A stretch of 52,143 bases of DNA from Thiobacillus denitrificans. GTDB lineage: Bacteria > Pseudomonadota > Gammaproteobacteria > Burkholderiales > Thiobacillaceae. The stretch covers positions 1-52,143 of the forward strand of contig DYFW01000004.1 in assembly GCA_020725005.1 (NCBI GenBank). Direction: 5' to 3'. Shown here piece by piece: positions 42,754-52,143 of the stretch; within the stretch, counting starts at the first letter, position 1; every line of letters begins with the position of its first letter. The position numbers and the translations under genes were made by a program. A model generated the notes under the pieces. The model had not been told where the DNA came from. It was given only the letters and a program-made list of their open reading frames with translations, and did no database searches.

Positions 42754-43332
42754 ATGTCCCATGAACTGTTTGCCGCCGCCCGCTCGGGCGACGCCGCCAA
42801 AGTGAAAATGCTGCTCGACGCCGGCGCCGACCCGGCGGCCACGGACGAGGCGGGCGAGACCGCGTTGATGCACGCCGCGCATCACGGCCACGTCGCCGCC
42901 GTCGAGGTGTTGCTCGGCGCCGGCGCCGACGTCAACGCGAAGTCGCCGCAGGGCTGGACCGCGCTCGCCAAGGCCGCCTACAACGGCGAGACCGAGCGCG
43001 GCTACGTCGAGGTGATCGAGGTGCTGCACCAGGCGGGCGCCAATCTCGACGAGCGCATCTTCTTCGGCATCACGCCGCTGATGCTGGCGGCCGGCGGCGG
43101 CGACGCCGCGGTGGTGGAGTGGCTGATCAACGCCGGCGCCGACGTGCTCGCCGCCAACGACGGCGGCCGCACCGCGCGCCTGATGGCGAACGACAAGTTC
43201 TACGTCGACGTGATCAATCTGCTGACCGAGGCCGAGCGCCAGCTCGGCGTGACCGAGGAAGGCACGTGTTCGTCGACCAAGAGCGTGGTGAAGCCGCAGG
43301 TGGTCAACCTGCTGAAGCCGACCACGCACTGA
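42754..43332 (+). CDS. Ankyrin-repeat protein
   Basis: This encodes 192 residues from the ATG at 42754, behind CAGGAG; the upstream in-frame ATG lacks an SD site. There are about four ankyrin repeats with the ETALMHAAHHGHVAAVEVLL, GWTALAKAAYNGE and ITPLMLAAGGGDAAVVEWLI pattern and DAGADP/GAGADVN/NAGADVL turns. The C terminus has a non-repeat tail with Cys-Ser-Ser-Thr-Lys. There is no signal peptide. It is a cytoplasmic protein-binding scaffold by family; the partner is unknown. Confidence 0.9.
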   Translation: MSHELFAAARSGDAAKVKMLLDAGADPAATDEAGETALMHAAHHGHVAAVEVLLGAGADVNAKSPQGWTALAKAAYNGETERGYVEVIEVLHQAGANLDERIFFGITPLMLAAGGGDAAVVEWLINAGADVLAANDGGRTARLMANDKFYVDVINLLTEAERQLGVTEEGTCSSTKSVVKPQVVNLLKPTTH

Positions 43333-43419
43333 CGAAACCGTGGCTGGACCAGAAAGGCGCTGAGAATCGGCGCGGAGCGGGAGAAGGGTTCGCCCGCCTT
43401 GCCGGCCCCGCCTTTCAGG

Positions 43420-44025
43420 TCAGCGTTCCAGCCATTGGATCAGCCCCTGCCACTGCTCCACGTCGCGCTCGGCGATGTGGGGCGGCAGGTCGAACAGGCT
43501 CTTGCCTTCGAAAGCGGCGTTGACGTAGTGCTGGGTGTTGCGCAGGTAGGCCAGCACCGGCAGATCCTGGCGCGCCATGAACTGCTCGAGCGTGACGCCG
43601 GCGCGGGTGCGCGGATCGACGCGCATGCCGACCACGCCGATGAAGGCGTGGCCTTTTCGCACCGCCTTCTCGGCGTGCAGCGCGGCGAGGAAATCCTGGC
43701 TCGCGCGGATGTCGAACAGTGAGGGCGCGATCGGCACCGCGACCTTGTGCGCGAGCTTCAGCGCGCGCTCGAGGTTCTTGCCGTGCAGACCCGCGGGCGT
43801 ATCGATCACCAGCCAGTCGGCCTCGCCCTTCTGACCTTCGTGCAGCAGGGTGATGTCGGGCAGCGACGCGTCGCGCACGGCGAGCCACTGGGTCGCCGAC
43901 TTCTGGCGGTCGAGGTCGAGCAGCGCGACCCGCTCGCCGGTTGAAGCGAGATAGCCCGCGAGGTTGATCGACAGCGTCGTCTTGCCGCTGCCGCCCTTGG
44001 GGTTGGCTACCAGGATCGCGCGCAT
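43420..44025 (-). CDS. ParA/MinD-like ATPase without ParB partner
   Basis: This encodes 201 residues. The deviant Walker A is [21 protein letters not shown], the switch region [13 protein letters not shown] and Walker [24 protein letters not shown] follows. It is short, like single-domain ParA-family ATPases that position cellular cargo. No parB or parS-like repeats are nearby. It begins 13 bases after the IlvD-epimerase gene on the same strand with no clear SD, so it is probably cotranscribed with it. Confidence 0.9.
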   Translation of the reverse strand: MRAILVANPKGGSGKTTLSINLAGYLASTGERVALLDLDRQKSATQWLAVRDASLPDITLLHEGQKGEADWLVIDTPAGLHGKNLERALKLAHKVAVPIAPSLFDIRASQDFLAALHAEKAVRKGHAFIGVVGMRVDPRTRAGVTLEQFMARQDLPVLAYLRNTQHYVNAAFEGKSLFDLPPHIAERDVEQWQGLIQWLER

Positions 44026-44038
44026 GTCTGGTTCCGGA

Positions 44039-46816
44039 CTACAGCGGCTCGACGCTGTACGTCACCGCCAGCGTATGCGTTGCGCCCGGCGCGACGGTGA
44101 CGACGTTGTCCATCGCGTTGCCCGATTCGACGCACACCATCTCGCGCCAGCCGGCGCCGGATTTGCCCTTGCCCAGGTCGCCCATTTTGTCGGCCTTCTC
44201 GGCCCACGGCGTCCACACCACGGTCGACTGCGAGCCCGTCTTGGCGATGCGGATGCGGCGCCCGAGGCCAGGGTCGACGATGACGCAGTCGGCCGGCGTG
44301 TCGACGTAGACCCGGTCGACCTCGCCGTCGAAGGTGATGGCGCCCTGCTGCGTCTTGCGGGCGAAAGCGTCGACCTTGTCGTAGTAGGCGCAGGCGTCGA
44401 GGCCTTCGACCTTCACCGCGCCGATGTCGCTGATGTGGAAATACGTGTGCAGCGCCTCGCCGATCGTCACCGGCGCCTCGCCGGTGTTGGTGGTGGAAAG
44501 TTGCACTTCCAACCGTTCGCCGACGATCACGGTGAGCGTGAGGCGCGTGGCGTGTGGCCACTGCGCGCGCGTCTGCTCGTTCTCCACGAGTTGCAGGGTG
44601 AGCTCGGTGCGGGCGTCGCTGCGCTTGCGGCTGCCGACGACGGTCCAGTCGACGGTGCGGGCGAAGCCATGCGCCGGGAACCCGGGTTCGCTGGGGTGCG
44701 GGCCGAACCACGGCCAGCACACCGGCACGCCGCCGCGGATCGACTTGCCCGGCGCGAACTTGGCCGCGTCCGACACCCACACCACCGGCGCCTGCTGCGA
44801 TTTCGGCCGGAAGCTGACGAGGTGGGCGCCCTGCAGGCAGATCGTCGCGCGGCCGCCGTGGTTGTCGATGTCGGCATAGGTGAGTCCGCCGGCGCCGACA
44901 CGGAACGCCAGCTGGCCGGGAATGGCAAAGCGCGCCAGCGGGTCGGCGTGCACCTGCGCCTCGGTGGGATGCTCGACCTGGCTGACGTCGCGCACCGCGC
45001 CGAACGCGGCCGAGGTCGTCATCGCGGCGTACGCGCGCAGCGCGGCCGACACGGCGCGATTGCGATTGACCGGCTTCCAGGCCTGGGCACCTTTCGCGTC
45101 CATCGCGGCGCGGCGTTGCGCCAGCACCTCGTCGCTGAGCGCGACGCGAATGCTGCGGTTCGGGATGTCGATTTCGATGATGTCGCCTTCTTCGACGAGA
45201 CCGATGTTGCCGCCTTCCGCCGCTTCGGGCGAGGCGTGGCCGATCGACAGCCCCGAGGTGCCGCCGGAGAAGCGGCCGTCGGTAATGAGCGCGCAGGCCT
45301 TGCCCAGCCCTTTCGACTTCAGGTACGAGGTCGGGTAGAGCATTTCCTGCATGCCGGGGCCGCCCTTCGGGCCTTCGTAACGGATCACCACCACGTCGCC
45401 CGGCTGGATGCGGTCGCCGAGGATGGCCTCGACCGCGGCGTCCTGCGATTCGAACACGCGCGCCGGGCCCGAGAATTTCCAGATGCTCTCGTCGACGCCG
45501 GCGGTCTTGACGATGCAGCCGTCCTCGGCGAGGTTGCCGTAGAGCACGGCGAGCCCCCCGTCCTTCGAGTAGGCGTGTTCGATATCGCGGATGCAGCCGT
45601 TCGCGCGGTCGTCGTCGAGCTTCGGAAAGCGGCGGTCCTGCGAGAACGCGACCTGGGTCGGCACGCCGCCGGGCGCGGCCCGATAGTAGTCCTTGACGTC
45701 GCGGTCCTTGGTGCGGCGGATGTCGTAGACGTCGATCTGCTCGCCCAGCGTCTTCATCAGCACGGTCGGGACGTCGCGGTGCACCAGCCCGGCACGCTCG
45801 AGCTCGCCGAGTATCGCCATCACGCCGCCGGCGCGGTGCACGTCTTCCATGTGGTAGGTCTGGATCGACGGCGCGACTTTCGAGAGGTGCGGCACGCGGC
45901 GGCTCATGCGGTCGATGTCGGCCATGGTGAAATCGACGCCGGCCTCGTGCGCCGCCGCCAGGAGATGCAGCACGGTGTTGGTCGAGCCGCCCATGGCGAT
46001 GTCGAGCGCGATCGCGTTCTCGAACGCGTCGAAGCTGGCGATCGCGCGCGGCAGCACCGAGGTGTCATTCTGCTCGTAGTAGCGCCGCGTGTTGCGAACG
46101 ATCAGGCGCGCGGCGGCGAGGAAGAGATTCCTGCGGTCGGCGTGGGTCGCCAGGAGCGAGCCGTTGCCGGGCAGTGAAAGACCCAGCGCCTCGGTGAGGC
46201 AGTTCATCGAGTTGGCGGTGAACATGCCCGAGCACGAACCGCAGGTCGGGCACGCCGAGCGTTCGAGCTGCTGCACTTTCTCGTCGCTGACCTTGTCGTC
46301 GGCGGCCGAGACCATGGCGTCGACCAGGTCGAGCTTGATCGTCTGCTTGTCCCATACCACCTTGCCGGCTTCCATCGGGCCGCCGGAGACGAACACGGTG
46401 GGGATGTTCAGCCGCAGCGCGGCGTTGAGCATGCCGGGCGTGATCTTGTCGCAGTTGGAAATGCACACCAGCGCGTCGGCGCAGTGGGCGTTGACCATGT
46501 ATTCGACCGAGTCGGCGATGAGGTCGCGGCTTGGCAGCGAATAGAGCATGCCGCCGTGGCCCATGGCGATGCCGTCGTCGACCGCGATGGTGTTGAATTC
46601 CTTCGCCACGCCGCCCATGGCTTCGATTTCGCGCGCGACCAGCTGGCCCATGTCCTTCAGGTGCACGTGGCCGGGCACGAACTGGGTGAACGAGTTGGCG
46701 ATCGCGATGATGGGCTTGTCGAAGTCGCCGTCCTTCATGCCGGTGGCGCGCCACAGGGCGCGGGCGCCGGCCATGTTGCGGCCGTGGGTGGTGGTGCGGG
46801 AACGGTAGACAGGCAT
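44039..46816 (-). CDS. ilvD: Dihydroxy-acid dehydratase fused to hexose-6-phosphate epimerase-type domain
   Basis: This is one frame of 925 residues. Residues 1 to about 615 are a full Ilv[87 protein letters not shown], and the terminal [16 protein letters not shown] with GAVRDVSQ. Residues about 622-925 are a complete YeaD-like aldose-1-epimerase fold ([67 protein letters not shown]). At the joint, GTG 44953 with GAGG ahead looks like an ancestral start of the second gene, but no stop occurs between the domains. ATG 46816 is preferred over the TTG at 46834. Confidence 0.92.
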   Translation of the reverse strand: MPVYRSRTTTHGRNMAGARALWRATGMKDGDFDKPIIAIANSFTQFVPGHVHLKDMGQLVAREIEAMGGVAKEFNTIAVDDGIAMGHGGMLYSLPSRDLIADSVEYMVNAHCADALVCISNCDKITPGMLNAALRLNIPTVFVSGGPMEAGKVVWDKQTIKLDLVDAMVSAADDKVSDEKVQQLERSACPTCGSCSGMFTANSMNCLTEALGLSLPGNGSLLATHADRRNLFLAAARLIVRNTRRYYEQNDTSVLPRAIASFDAFENAIALDIAMGGSTNTVLHLLAAAHEAGVDFTMADIDRMSRRVPHLSKVAPSIQTYHMEDVHRAGGVMAILGELERAGLVHRDVPTVLMKTLGEQIDVYDIRRTKDRDVKDYYRAAPGGVPTQVAFSQDRRFPKLDDDRANGCIRDIEHAYSKDGGLAVLYGNLAEDGCIVKTAGVDESIWKFSGPARVFESQDAAVEAILGDRIQPGDVVVIRYEGPKGGPGMQEMLYPTSYLKSKGLGKACALITDGRFSGGTSGLSIGHASPEAAEGGNIGLVEEGDIIEIDIPNRSIRVALSDEVLAQRRAAMDAKGAQAWKPVNRNRAVSAALRAYAAMTTSAAFGAVRDVSQVEHPTEAQVHADPLARFAIPGQLAFRVGAGGLTYADIDNHGGRATICLQGAHLVSFRPKSQQAPVVWVSDAAKFAPGKSIRGGVPVCWPWFGPHPSEPGFPAHGFARTVDWTVVGSRKRSDARTELTLQLVENEQTRAQWPHATRLTLTVIVGERLEVQLSTTNTGEAPVTIGEALHTYFHISDIGAVKVEGLDACAYYDKVDAFARKTQQGAITFDGEVDRVYVDTPADCVIVDPGLGRRIRIAKTGSQSTVVWTPWAEKADKMGDLGKGKSGAGWREMVCVESGNAMDNVVTVAPGATHTLAVTYSVEPL

Positions 46817-46938
46817 GGCTCGATCCTGGGGCAATCAAAAACATGATTGTATCGCCTGTCGTCGTCCCGGCAGCAGGCGAAGCTCGTGCCTGTCGTCGAC
46901 GAGACGGACGGAACAGGGCCGCGCGGCGAGGGCTTCCT

Positions 46939-49935
46939 TCAACTCGAGCGGTATGCCGCCTGGCTCCCGGCGGGCCGGGTCGCTTCGCCGGCCCGGATGC
47001 GCCGCGCCAACCGCGCGAATTCATCGATCTGGCCAAGCACTTCATCCAACTTGCCGGCCAGGATGCTGGCCTCCATCCGGATCGCCAGCTGCGTCACCAG
47101 CGGGTAGCCGTAACCGCCCCCCACCGACTTGAGATCGTGCGCCTGGGTCTTCAGCGCGGCGAGATCCGCTGCCGCCGCCGCGGTGCGCAGCGAGGCTTCG
47201 TACTCGGGCAGGCGTTCGAGAAAATATTCGACCAGATCGGCCATGTCGGGGCTTTCCTGCAGCAGATCGGATACCAGCGGCGTGTCCGCGGCGCTCGCCG
47301 GCGTTGCCGCCCCGTCGGGGGGCGAGGGCAGCTGGAGGCGCGCCATCAGCGCGTCGAATTTCGCCACCAGATCCTGCGTCGACTGCCGGTTGCCGGCGGT
47401 CGCCGCGAACTCGAGCTGGCCGATCAATTCGGTGAGCTGGGGAGCGAGGTAATCCGGACCGGCGGTCTTCATCTGCCGCGCCAGCGTGCGCATCGCTTCG
47501 TTGTCCCCTGCCGCCTGCGCGCGCTGAAGCGCCGCGCCATAGGCGACGAAGCGTTCGTGCAGGTGGCGGGCGAGCTCGACCAGGTCCGGATCTTGCCACA
47601 GCAGGGCCGGCACGAGAGGCTCGCCGGATGCGGCCGGGGCCGCCTCGCCGGCCTGCAAATGCCGTCGCAGGGTCTCGGTGAACTGCGCGTTCTCGATCGG
47701 CTTGGTCAGAAAGCCGTTGCAGCCGGCGTCGAGACAGTACTGCCGGTCCTCCTGGGTGGAATTGGCCGTGAGGGCGACGATGGGGCCGGTATAACCACGC
47801 GCGCGCAGCGTGCGCGTCGCGGTCATCCCGTCCATCACCGGCATGTGCATGTCCATGAGGATGAGGTCGAAGGGCTCGGCCAGCGCGGCTTCGACCGCCT
47901 GCGCGCCATTCTCGACGATGCGCGGCTCGATGCCCAGGTGACGGGCCTTGAGGGCGATCACGCGCTGGTTGACCGGGTTGTCCTCGACGAGCAGCAGGCG
48001 CCCCTTGAGGTTCGGCGCCGTCGTCCGCGCGTCCTCGGGCGGGGGCGCCCGGCGGATGTCGTCTGCACCATGCATCATCGCGTCGATTGCCCCGACCGGT
48101 AGGGTGACGGTGAAGCGGCTGCCGCGGCCCGGCGCGCTGTCGACGCAGATGCTGCCGCCCAGCATTTCGGCCAACTGCTTCGACAGCGCGAGGCCGAGGC
48201 CGGTGCCGCCAAAGCGCCGGGTCGTGCTGGCGTCGGCCTGGCTGAAGGCCTGGAACAGCCGCACCAGCTGCTCGGCGCTGATGCCGATGCCGGTGTCCAC
48301 CACCTCGATCACCAAGCGCCCGCCGACGGCATCGTGGCGCACCCGCAACGAGACCTGGCCCTGTTCGGTGAACTTGATCGCATTGCTGATGAGGTTGAGC
48401 AGGATCTGCTTGGCGCGCACCGGATCGGTCGTCACTTTTGCGGGCAGCGGAAACACCGGCTCGACCGCGAACCCTATGCCCTTGGCTTCGGCCTGCGGGC
48501 GTGCCAGCGCGACGACGTCGTCGATCAGGTCGAACAGCGGCACCGGAATGCATTCGACCTCGAGCCGGCCGGCCTCGATCTTCGACAAGTCGAGTATGTC
48601 GTTGATGAGGCCGAGCAGATGCCGGCCTGCCTGCCGGATGGTGCGGATGCCCTCGATGCGCTCGGCCATCGACTGCCTGACGTCGAGCAGCGCCTCCGAG
48701 TAGCCGATGATCGCCGTCAACGGCGTGCGGATCTCGTGGCTCATGTTGGCGAGGAACAGGCTCTTGGCCTGGTTGGCTTTTTCGGCCGCGGTTTTCTCGA
48801 TCAACGCAGCGCGCGCCTGGTGTTCGGCGCGCTTCAGCTCGGTGAGGTCGGTGATGGCGCCGATCAGTCCGATGACATGGCCGTCGGCGTCGGTCAGCGT
48901 GGTCTTGGCGAACATCACCTGCCGGTCTTCGCCACGGCGCGTGCGCAGGGTGGCGTCGTGCGTCTGCAACCCGCCATTGCGCATCAGCGCCCGGTCCATC
49001 ACGTCGATATGGGCGGCAATCTCGGGCGAGTCGAGATACAGGTCGGCGACATGGCGGCCGAGCATTTCGGCGCGGCCGGCGCCGAAGAACGCCTCCCATG
49101 CCTTGTTCACGCGGGTGAACCTGCCCTGCCGGTTCTTGGTATAGAGCGGCAGCGGCAGGGTCTCGATCAGCTCCTCGGAGAAGTGCAGCTGCTCGCGCAG
49201 CTGCTGGCGGCTCTCGGACAGGTCGTTGAGCAGGCCTTGCATGCGCTCGGCCACGTTGTTGAAAGCGGATGCGGCGCTGCGCACTTCCCGCGCGCCCCCC
49301 GGGCGGACCCGTACCGTGTGGTCGCCGTGGCGGAAGCGGTCGGCGGCGTCGGCCAGCTGCCGCAACACCCGCAGGTTCGCGCGCAGCACGAAGAACAGCG
49401 CAACCATCAAGACCAGCATCGCACTGCTGCTCAGCGCCAGGTTGTGCAGGGTGGCACGCCACAGCGCATGCTGGGCGCGCGTCGGATCGAGGACCGCTTC
49501 GAGCCTGCCGTAATCGGCGCCGCCCAGCCGGATGTCCGCCGTTGCGTGCGCTTCGGGCATCGCCGCCAGGCGCTGGAACCAGCCGGGAACCTCCTCGCGC
49601 GGCACGTCCGGGCGCACGACGACGCGGTCGCGCCCGTTCCAGCGCCAGGTCAGGCGCGAGATCTCGGGATAGACCGTGGCCTGGCGCTCCAGCAGCTGTT
49701 TCACCGCGGCATAGTCGCCGATCAGCGCCTGCTCCGCCACCAGAGGCGCGGCGACGTCGAGCAGCAGCCGCGCCTTGGCCGCCTGCTCGCCGGCGAGCTG
49801 GGCGTGATACTGGCGCGCGAACAGCAGGGTGATGAGGGCCGCAGCGCACAGCAGCAGCAGGCCCTGTGCCGCCGCGAGGCGCGGCAACAGGCCCAGGCTC
49901 CGCCACACAGCGGTCCCGCGCGCGGCCAGGTTCAC
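46939..49935 (-). CDS. Hybrid sensor histidine kinase with HPt domains
   Basis: This encodes 998 residues from GTG 49935. TM1 is at about 20-39, then a periplasmic sensor region, TM2 at about 170-188, HAMP and PAS (255-370). HisKA has H400 (ANMSHEIRTPLTAIIGYSE), and HATPase has NLISNAIKF and GTGLGLALSKQL. The receiver has D695 (LILMDMHMPVMDG) and TKPIEN. A C-terminal HPt has H933 (QAHDLKSVGGGYGY). A preceding helical segment (ARQMKTAGPDYLAPQL, near 820) looks like an HPt without its histidine. It overlaps the PhnD-like gene by 4 bases. No separate response-regulator gene is nearby, so the phosphoryl acceptor is encoded elsewhere. Confidence 0.92.
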   Translation of the reverse strand: MNLAARGTAVWRSLGLLPRLAAAQGLLLLCAAALITLLFARQYHAQLAGEQAAKARLLLDVAAPLVAEQALIGDYAAVKQLLERQATVYPEISRLTWRWNGRDRVVVRPDVPREEVPGWFQRLAAMPEAHATADIRLGGADYGRLEAVLDPTRAQHALWRATLHNLALSSSAMLVLMVALFFVLRANLRVLRQLADAADRFRHGDHTVRVRPGGAREVRSAASAFNNVAERMQGLLNDLSESRQQLREQLHFSEELIETLPLPLYTKNRQGRFTRVNKAWEAFFGAGRAEMLGRHVADLYLDSPEIAAHIDVMDRALMRNGGLQTHDATLRTRRGEDRQVMFAKTTLTDADGHVIGLIGAITDLTELKRAEHQARAALIEKTAAEKANQAKSLFLANMSHEIRTPLTAIIGYSEALLDVRQSMAERIEGIRTIRQAGRHLLGLINDILDLSKIEAGRLEVECIPVPLFDLIDDVVALARPQAEAKGIGFAVEPVFPLPAKVTTDPVRAKQILLNLISNAIKFTEQGQVSLRVRHDAVGGRLVIEVVDTGIGISAEQLVRLFQAFSQADASTTRRFGGTGLGLALSKQLAEMLGGSICVDSAPGRGSRFTVTLPVGAIDAMMHGADDIRRAPPPEDARTTAPNLKGRLLLVEDNPVNQRVIALKARHLGIEPRIVENGAQAVEAALAEPFDLILMDMHMPVMDGMTATRTLRARGYTGPIVALTANSTQEDRQYCLDAGCNGFLTKPIENAQFTETLRRHLQAGEAAPAASGEPLVPALLWQDPDLVELARHLHERFVAYGAALQRAQAAGDNEAMRTLARQMKTAGPDYLAPQLTELIGQLEFAATAGNRQSTQDLVAKFDALMARLQLPSPPDGAATPASAADTPLVSDLLQESPDMADLVEYFLERLPEYEASLRTAAAAADLAALKTQAHDLKSVGGGYGYPLVTQLAIRMEASILAGKLDEVLGQIDEFARLARRIRAGEATRPAGSQAAYRSS

Positions 49936-50780
49936 GGATTCCCCTTCACCACGGTCGTGCGATAGAAGCGTCGGTAGTTGTCGTACTCGGCATCCTCCGC
50001 CCGCACGAAGCGCCACACCTCCGGGCTGCCGAGCGCCTCGGCGCTCGCCTGCAGCGCGCGGCGTCCCGCGGGATCCTCTGCCATGCCGATGAAGGCGGCG
50101 CGCACCGCCTCCACCAGCCGGGGCGGCAGCGAGGGATGCGCCACGATGGGAACGTCGAGATAGGGATCGGACGTCCAGATCACCCGGTAGCGGAAGCCCT
50201 CGCGCTGCCCGTAGCGCGACAGCAGCTTGTGGTTGACCGCGGCGGCGGCCACCTCGCCGAACTGCAGCTGCGACATCGCGCCCTCCTGGTTGCCGGCGAA
50301 CACCTCCTGCACCCGCACGCCCGATTTCAGCAGATGGTCCATCGGCAGCCAGTAGCCGACGAAGGCCTCCCTCGACGGGAAAGCCACCCGCGCATCTTTG
50401 AGGTCGGCCACGCTGCGGACCGGGCTATCGTCGCGCACGACGATAGCGCCACGAATCGGCTCCCCCTGCATGCGCAGAATCACTTTGTAGCCCAGCCGAT
50501 CACGGTCCACCGTGAACATGTGGTTGGTGTAGGCGAAGGCATGTTCGCCGCGCACCGTCATCGCCGTCGTTTCGGGCGCGGTCCTGCCCATTTTCAGGAC
50601 CAGGGGCACGCCGACCTTCTTGCCAACGTAGCCGAGGATGGGGTTCCAGGCCTGTGCCGTGAGGGTCACGCTGCGCTGGTTGATCACGCCGAAACCCAGC
50701 GGGGCCTCGGTCTCGGCGGGCGCGCCGGTCGCCGGCGTCCATCCGACCGTCATAGCCAGAACGAAAAAATACCAACGCAA
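49932..50780 (-). CDS. PhnD-like periplasmic binding protein
   Basis: This encodes 282 residues with a signal peptide (cleavage near residue 19-22). It has the phosphonate/phosphite-binding-protein layout: LGFGVINQRSVTLTAQAWNPIL, EHAFAYTNHMFTV, SVADLKDARVAFPSREAFVGYWLP, GAMSQLQFGEVAAAAVNH and PIVAHPSLPPRLVEAVRAAF. No ABC permease or ATPase gene is adjacent. Instead it overlaps a hybrid kinase gene, so it probably delivers a ligand signal to that kinase instead of feeding a transporter. The ligand could be an oxyanion and is not determinable by eye. Confidence 0.88.
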   Translation of the reverse strand: MRWYFFVLAMTVGWTPATGAPAETEAPLGFGVINQRSVTLTAQAWNPILGYVGKKVGVPLVLKMGRTAPETTAMTVRGEHAFAYTNHMFTVDRDRLGYKVILRMQGEPIRGAIVVRDDSPVRSVADLKDARVAFPSREAFVGYWLPMDHLLKSGVRVQEVFAGNQEGAMSQLQFGEVAAAAVNHKLLSRYGQREGFRYRVIWTSDPYLDVPIVAHPSLPPRLVEAVRAAFIGMAEDPAGRRALQASAEALGSPEVWRFVRAEDAEYDNYRRFYRTTVVKGNP

Positions 50781-50898
50781 GCCCGTGACTCCTCCTGTGC
50801 CCAGAATGTCTTATCGGGGGCGTGCACGCAAAACTTGAGCCAGCATCAGGGGGTGCCGCAGCCGATACAATGGCGCTTCGCCCCCCTCCGGAGACGTC

Positions 50899-51681
50899 AT
50901 GCTGATCCATCCCCAATTCGATCCGGTCGCCCTGCAACTCGGCCCTGTCGCCATCCATTGGTACGGCCTCATGTACCTGGTCGCCTTTGTCCAGGTCATC
51001 CTGCTTGGCCGCTGGTGCATCGCCCACCGGCCGTGGTCCGGCTGGAACGCGACCATGCTCGACGACGTGCTGTTCTATGGCGTGCTCGGCGTCATCCTCG
51101 GCGGCCGCCTCGGCTACGTGCTGTTCTACAAGCCCGCCGAATACCTCGCCAACCCCATCGATATCCTCAAGGTGTGGGAAGGCGGCATGAGCTTCCACGG
51201 CGGTTTCCTCGGCGTGCTCGTCGCCATGATCGTATTCGCCCACCGGCATCGCTTGCGCTGGCTCGCCGTCACCGACTTCATCGCCCCGCTGGTGCCGCTG
51301 GGGCTCGCCGCCGGACGGCTCGGCAACTTCATCAACGGCGAACTGTGGGGGCGTGCCACCGACCTGCCCTGGGGCATGGTCTTCCCGCAGGCCGGCGACG
51401 GCATCGCGCGCCACCCCTCGCAGCTCTACCAGTTCGCCGGCGAGGGCCTGCTGCTGTTCGTCATCCTGTGGCTGTATTCCGCGAAGCCGCGCCCCGTGGG
51501 CGCCGTCTCCGGCGTCTTCCTCATCGGCTACGGCGTTTTCCGCTTCCTCGCCGAATTCACGCGCGAACCGGACGCCTTCCTCGGCCTCGTCGGCCTGGGG
51601 CTGTCGATGGGGCAGTGGCTCAGCCTGCCGATGATCGTCGCCGGCGGACTCATGCTGCGCTGGGCGCACCGGCACGCGTGA
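50899..51681 (+). CDS. lgt: Prolipoprotein diacylglyceryl transferase
   Basis: This encodes 260 residues with about seven spans. Motifs are [34 protein letters not shown], the catalytic-region [10 protein letters not shown] and [14 protein letters not shown], and RHPSQLYQF. Lgt transfers diacylglycerol to the lipobox cysteine, the first lipoprotein modification step; two lipoproteins are encoded in this window. A TACAAT -10-like element lies at 50866-50871 and CCGGAG precedes the ATG. Confidence 0.96.
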   Translation: MLIHPQFDPVALQLGPVAIHWYGLMYLVAFVQVILLGRWCIAHRPWSGWNATMLDDVLFYGVLGVILGGRLGYVLFYKPAEYLANPIDILKVWEGGMSFHGGFLGVLVAMIVFAHRHRLRWLAVTDFIAPLVPLGLAAGRLGNFINGELWGRATDLPWGMVFPQAGDGIARHPSQLYQFAGEGLLLFVILWLYSAKPRPVGAVSGVFLIGYGVFRFLAEFTREPDAFLGLVGLGLSMGQWLSLPMIVAGGLMLRWAHRHA

Positions 51682-52070
51682 TGCCGCAGCCAGGCGACAT
51701 ACCCGCGATCATGCGTCTGTGGCGCGCGGGCGGCTGGCTCGGTATCGCTCTCACGCTCGTTTTCTCGCTCGGCCCGCCCACCGTCGGCGAAGACGACAGC
51801 GGTCTCGACAAACTCGTCCACCTCGCCGGCTACGCGCTGCTCGCGTTCTGGTGGGCGCAGCTCGTCGTGGCCCGGCGCTGGCGGCTCGCGCTCGCCGTCA
51901 TCGCGTTCGGCGCGGCGATCGAATTGCTGCAAGGTCTCACCCCCGCGCGCCAACCCGACCCGGTCGACGCCCTGGCCAACGCCGCCGGCGTGCTGCTGGG
52001 CTGGGGCATCGCCCGCCTGCTGCCCCATCTGCCCACCCGCATCGCCGCGCTTCCCGCTTTCCGGCGGTAA
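51681..52070 (+). CDS. VanZ-like membrane protein
   Basis: This encodes 129 residues with about four spans. The VanZ family pattern is present: DKLVHLAGYALLAFWWAQ, AVIAFGAAIELLQGLTPARQPDPVDALANAAGVLLGW (in segments). The start ATG at 51681 overlaps the lgt stop (TGATG), so the two are translationally coupled. Relatives are often encoded near lgt, but the function is unclear. The next feature is a tRNA whose -10 lies right after this stop. Confidence 0.85.
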   Translation: MPQPGDIPAIMRLWRAGGWLGIALTLVFSLGPPTVGEDDSGLDKLVHLAGYALLAFWWAQLVVARRWRLALAVIAFGAAIELLQGLTPARQPDPVDALANAAGVLLGWGIARLLPHLPTRIAALPAFRR

Positions 52071-52073
52071 GGC

Positions 52074-52079
52074 TATAAT
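52074..52079 (+). promoter_or_regulatory. -10 element of tRNA-Ala
   Basis: A perfect TATAAT is followed by a GC-rich discriminator (CCGCGCC), 12 bases before the tRNA. The -35 (about TTCCCG at 52051-52056, spacing 17) is weak and lies inside the end of the VanZ-like gene. Confidence 0.6.
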
Positions 52080-52091
52080 CCGCGCCACGTT

Positions 52092-52143
<52 letters not shown>

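Noticed and set aside
44930-44990. IlvD-epimerase fusion as a simple frameshift or sequencing error
   Set aside because: No stop codon exists in any of the three forward frames across the linker, so one indel would not restore separate genes; a substituted stop codon cannot be excluded without reads.

Overview
The window is high-GC, gene-dense chromosomal DNA from a betaproteobacterium. The combination of gltBD, miaB-ybeZ-ybeY-corC, zapA-6S RNA-5-formyl-THF cyclo-ligase, a small class I cytochrome c and a B12 operon with gene order cobO-(bluB)-cbiB-cobC-cobQ-cobU-cobT-phosphatase-cobS fits Thiobacillus-like or other Nitrosomonadales organisms. This placement is inferred from gene content and order; no database search was made. 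No insertion sequence, prophage or CRISPR array was seen.

Layout. 1-606: non-coding, with one copy of a dispersed repeat and two consensus DnaA boxes. 607-5257: hemE, a Tim44-domain protein, small exported proteins and a FadL-type porin. 5316-15262: an EF-hand/BON protein, then (reading leftward from 15262) gltB, gltD, a GlrK/QseE-type kinase, a QseG-like lipoprotein and a GlrR/QseF sigma-54 activator, tightly packed. 15483-18592: endonuclease-fold protein, DUF2846 lipoprotein, bactofilin, pteridine reductase. 18643-18954: a second repeat copy filling a divergent promoter region. 18955-24504: MidA-type methyltransferase, corC-ybeY-ybeZ-miaB, tRNA-Met(CAT). 24544-26635: gluQ and a GT4 glycosyltransferase. 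26680-36222: a cobalamin operon under a B12 riboswitch, starting with btuB. 36290-37614: zapB-like, zapA, 6S RNA, cyclo-ligase. 37622-42680: AGCS symporter, cytochrome c, DUF2189 protein, DUF255/thioredoxin protein. 42754-44025: ankyrin protein and a ParA-like ATPase. 44039-46816: an IlvD-epimerase fusion. 46939-50780: hybrid kinase with PhnD-like binding protein. 50899-end: lgt, a VanZ-like protein and a cut-off tRNA-Ala.

The most interesting observations are these. (1) Two near-consensus sigma-54 promoters, upstream of the EF-hand/BON gene and of the bactofilin gene, each have an upstream GTCG-N8-CGAC palindrome close to the published enterobacterial GlrR site (TGTC-N10-GACA). The site-to-promoter distances differ by exactly 10 bp. 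The BON gene lies directly downstream of the GlrR-type activator gene, which suggests a local GlrKR regulon linking the cell envelope and bactofilin. (2) A single ORF fuses dihydroxy-acid dehydratase to a hexose-6-phosphate epimerase-type domain. (3) Between cobO and cbiB, where bluB would be expected, there is a 36-codon in-frame scar that still has stop/start overlaps on both sides. (4) A dispersed repeat with terminal inverted repeats reaches the start codon of a methyltransferase gene and appears to supply its Shine-Dalgarno sequence. (5) The zapB-like/zapA operon has a promoter that predicts a leaderless mRNA.
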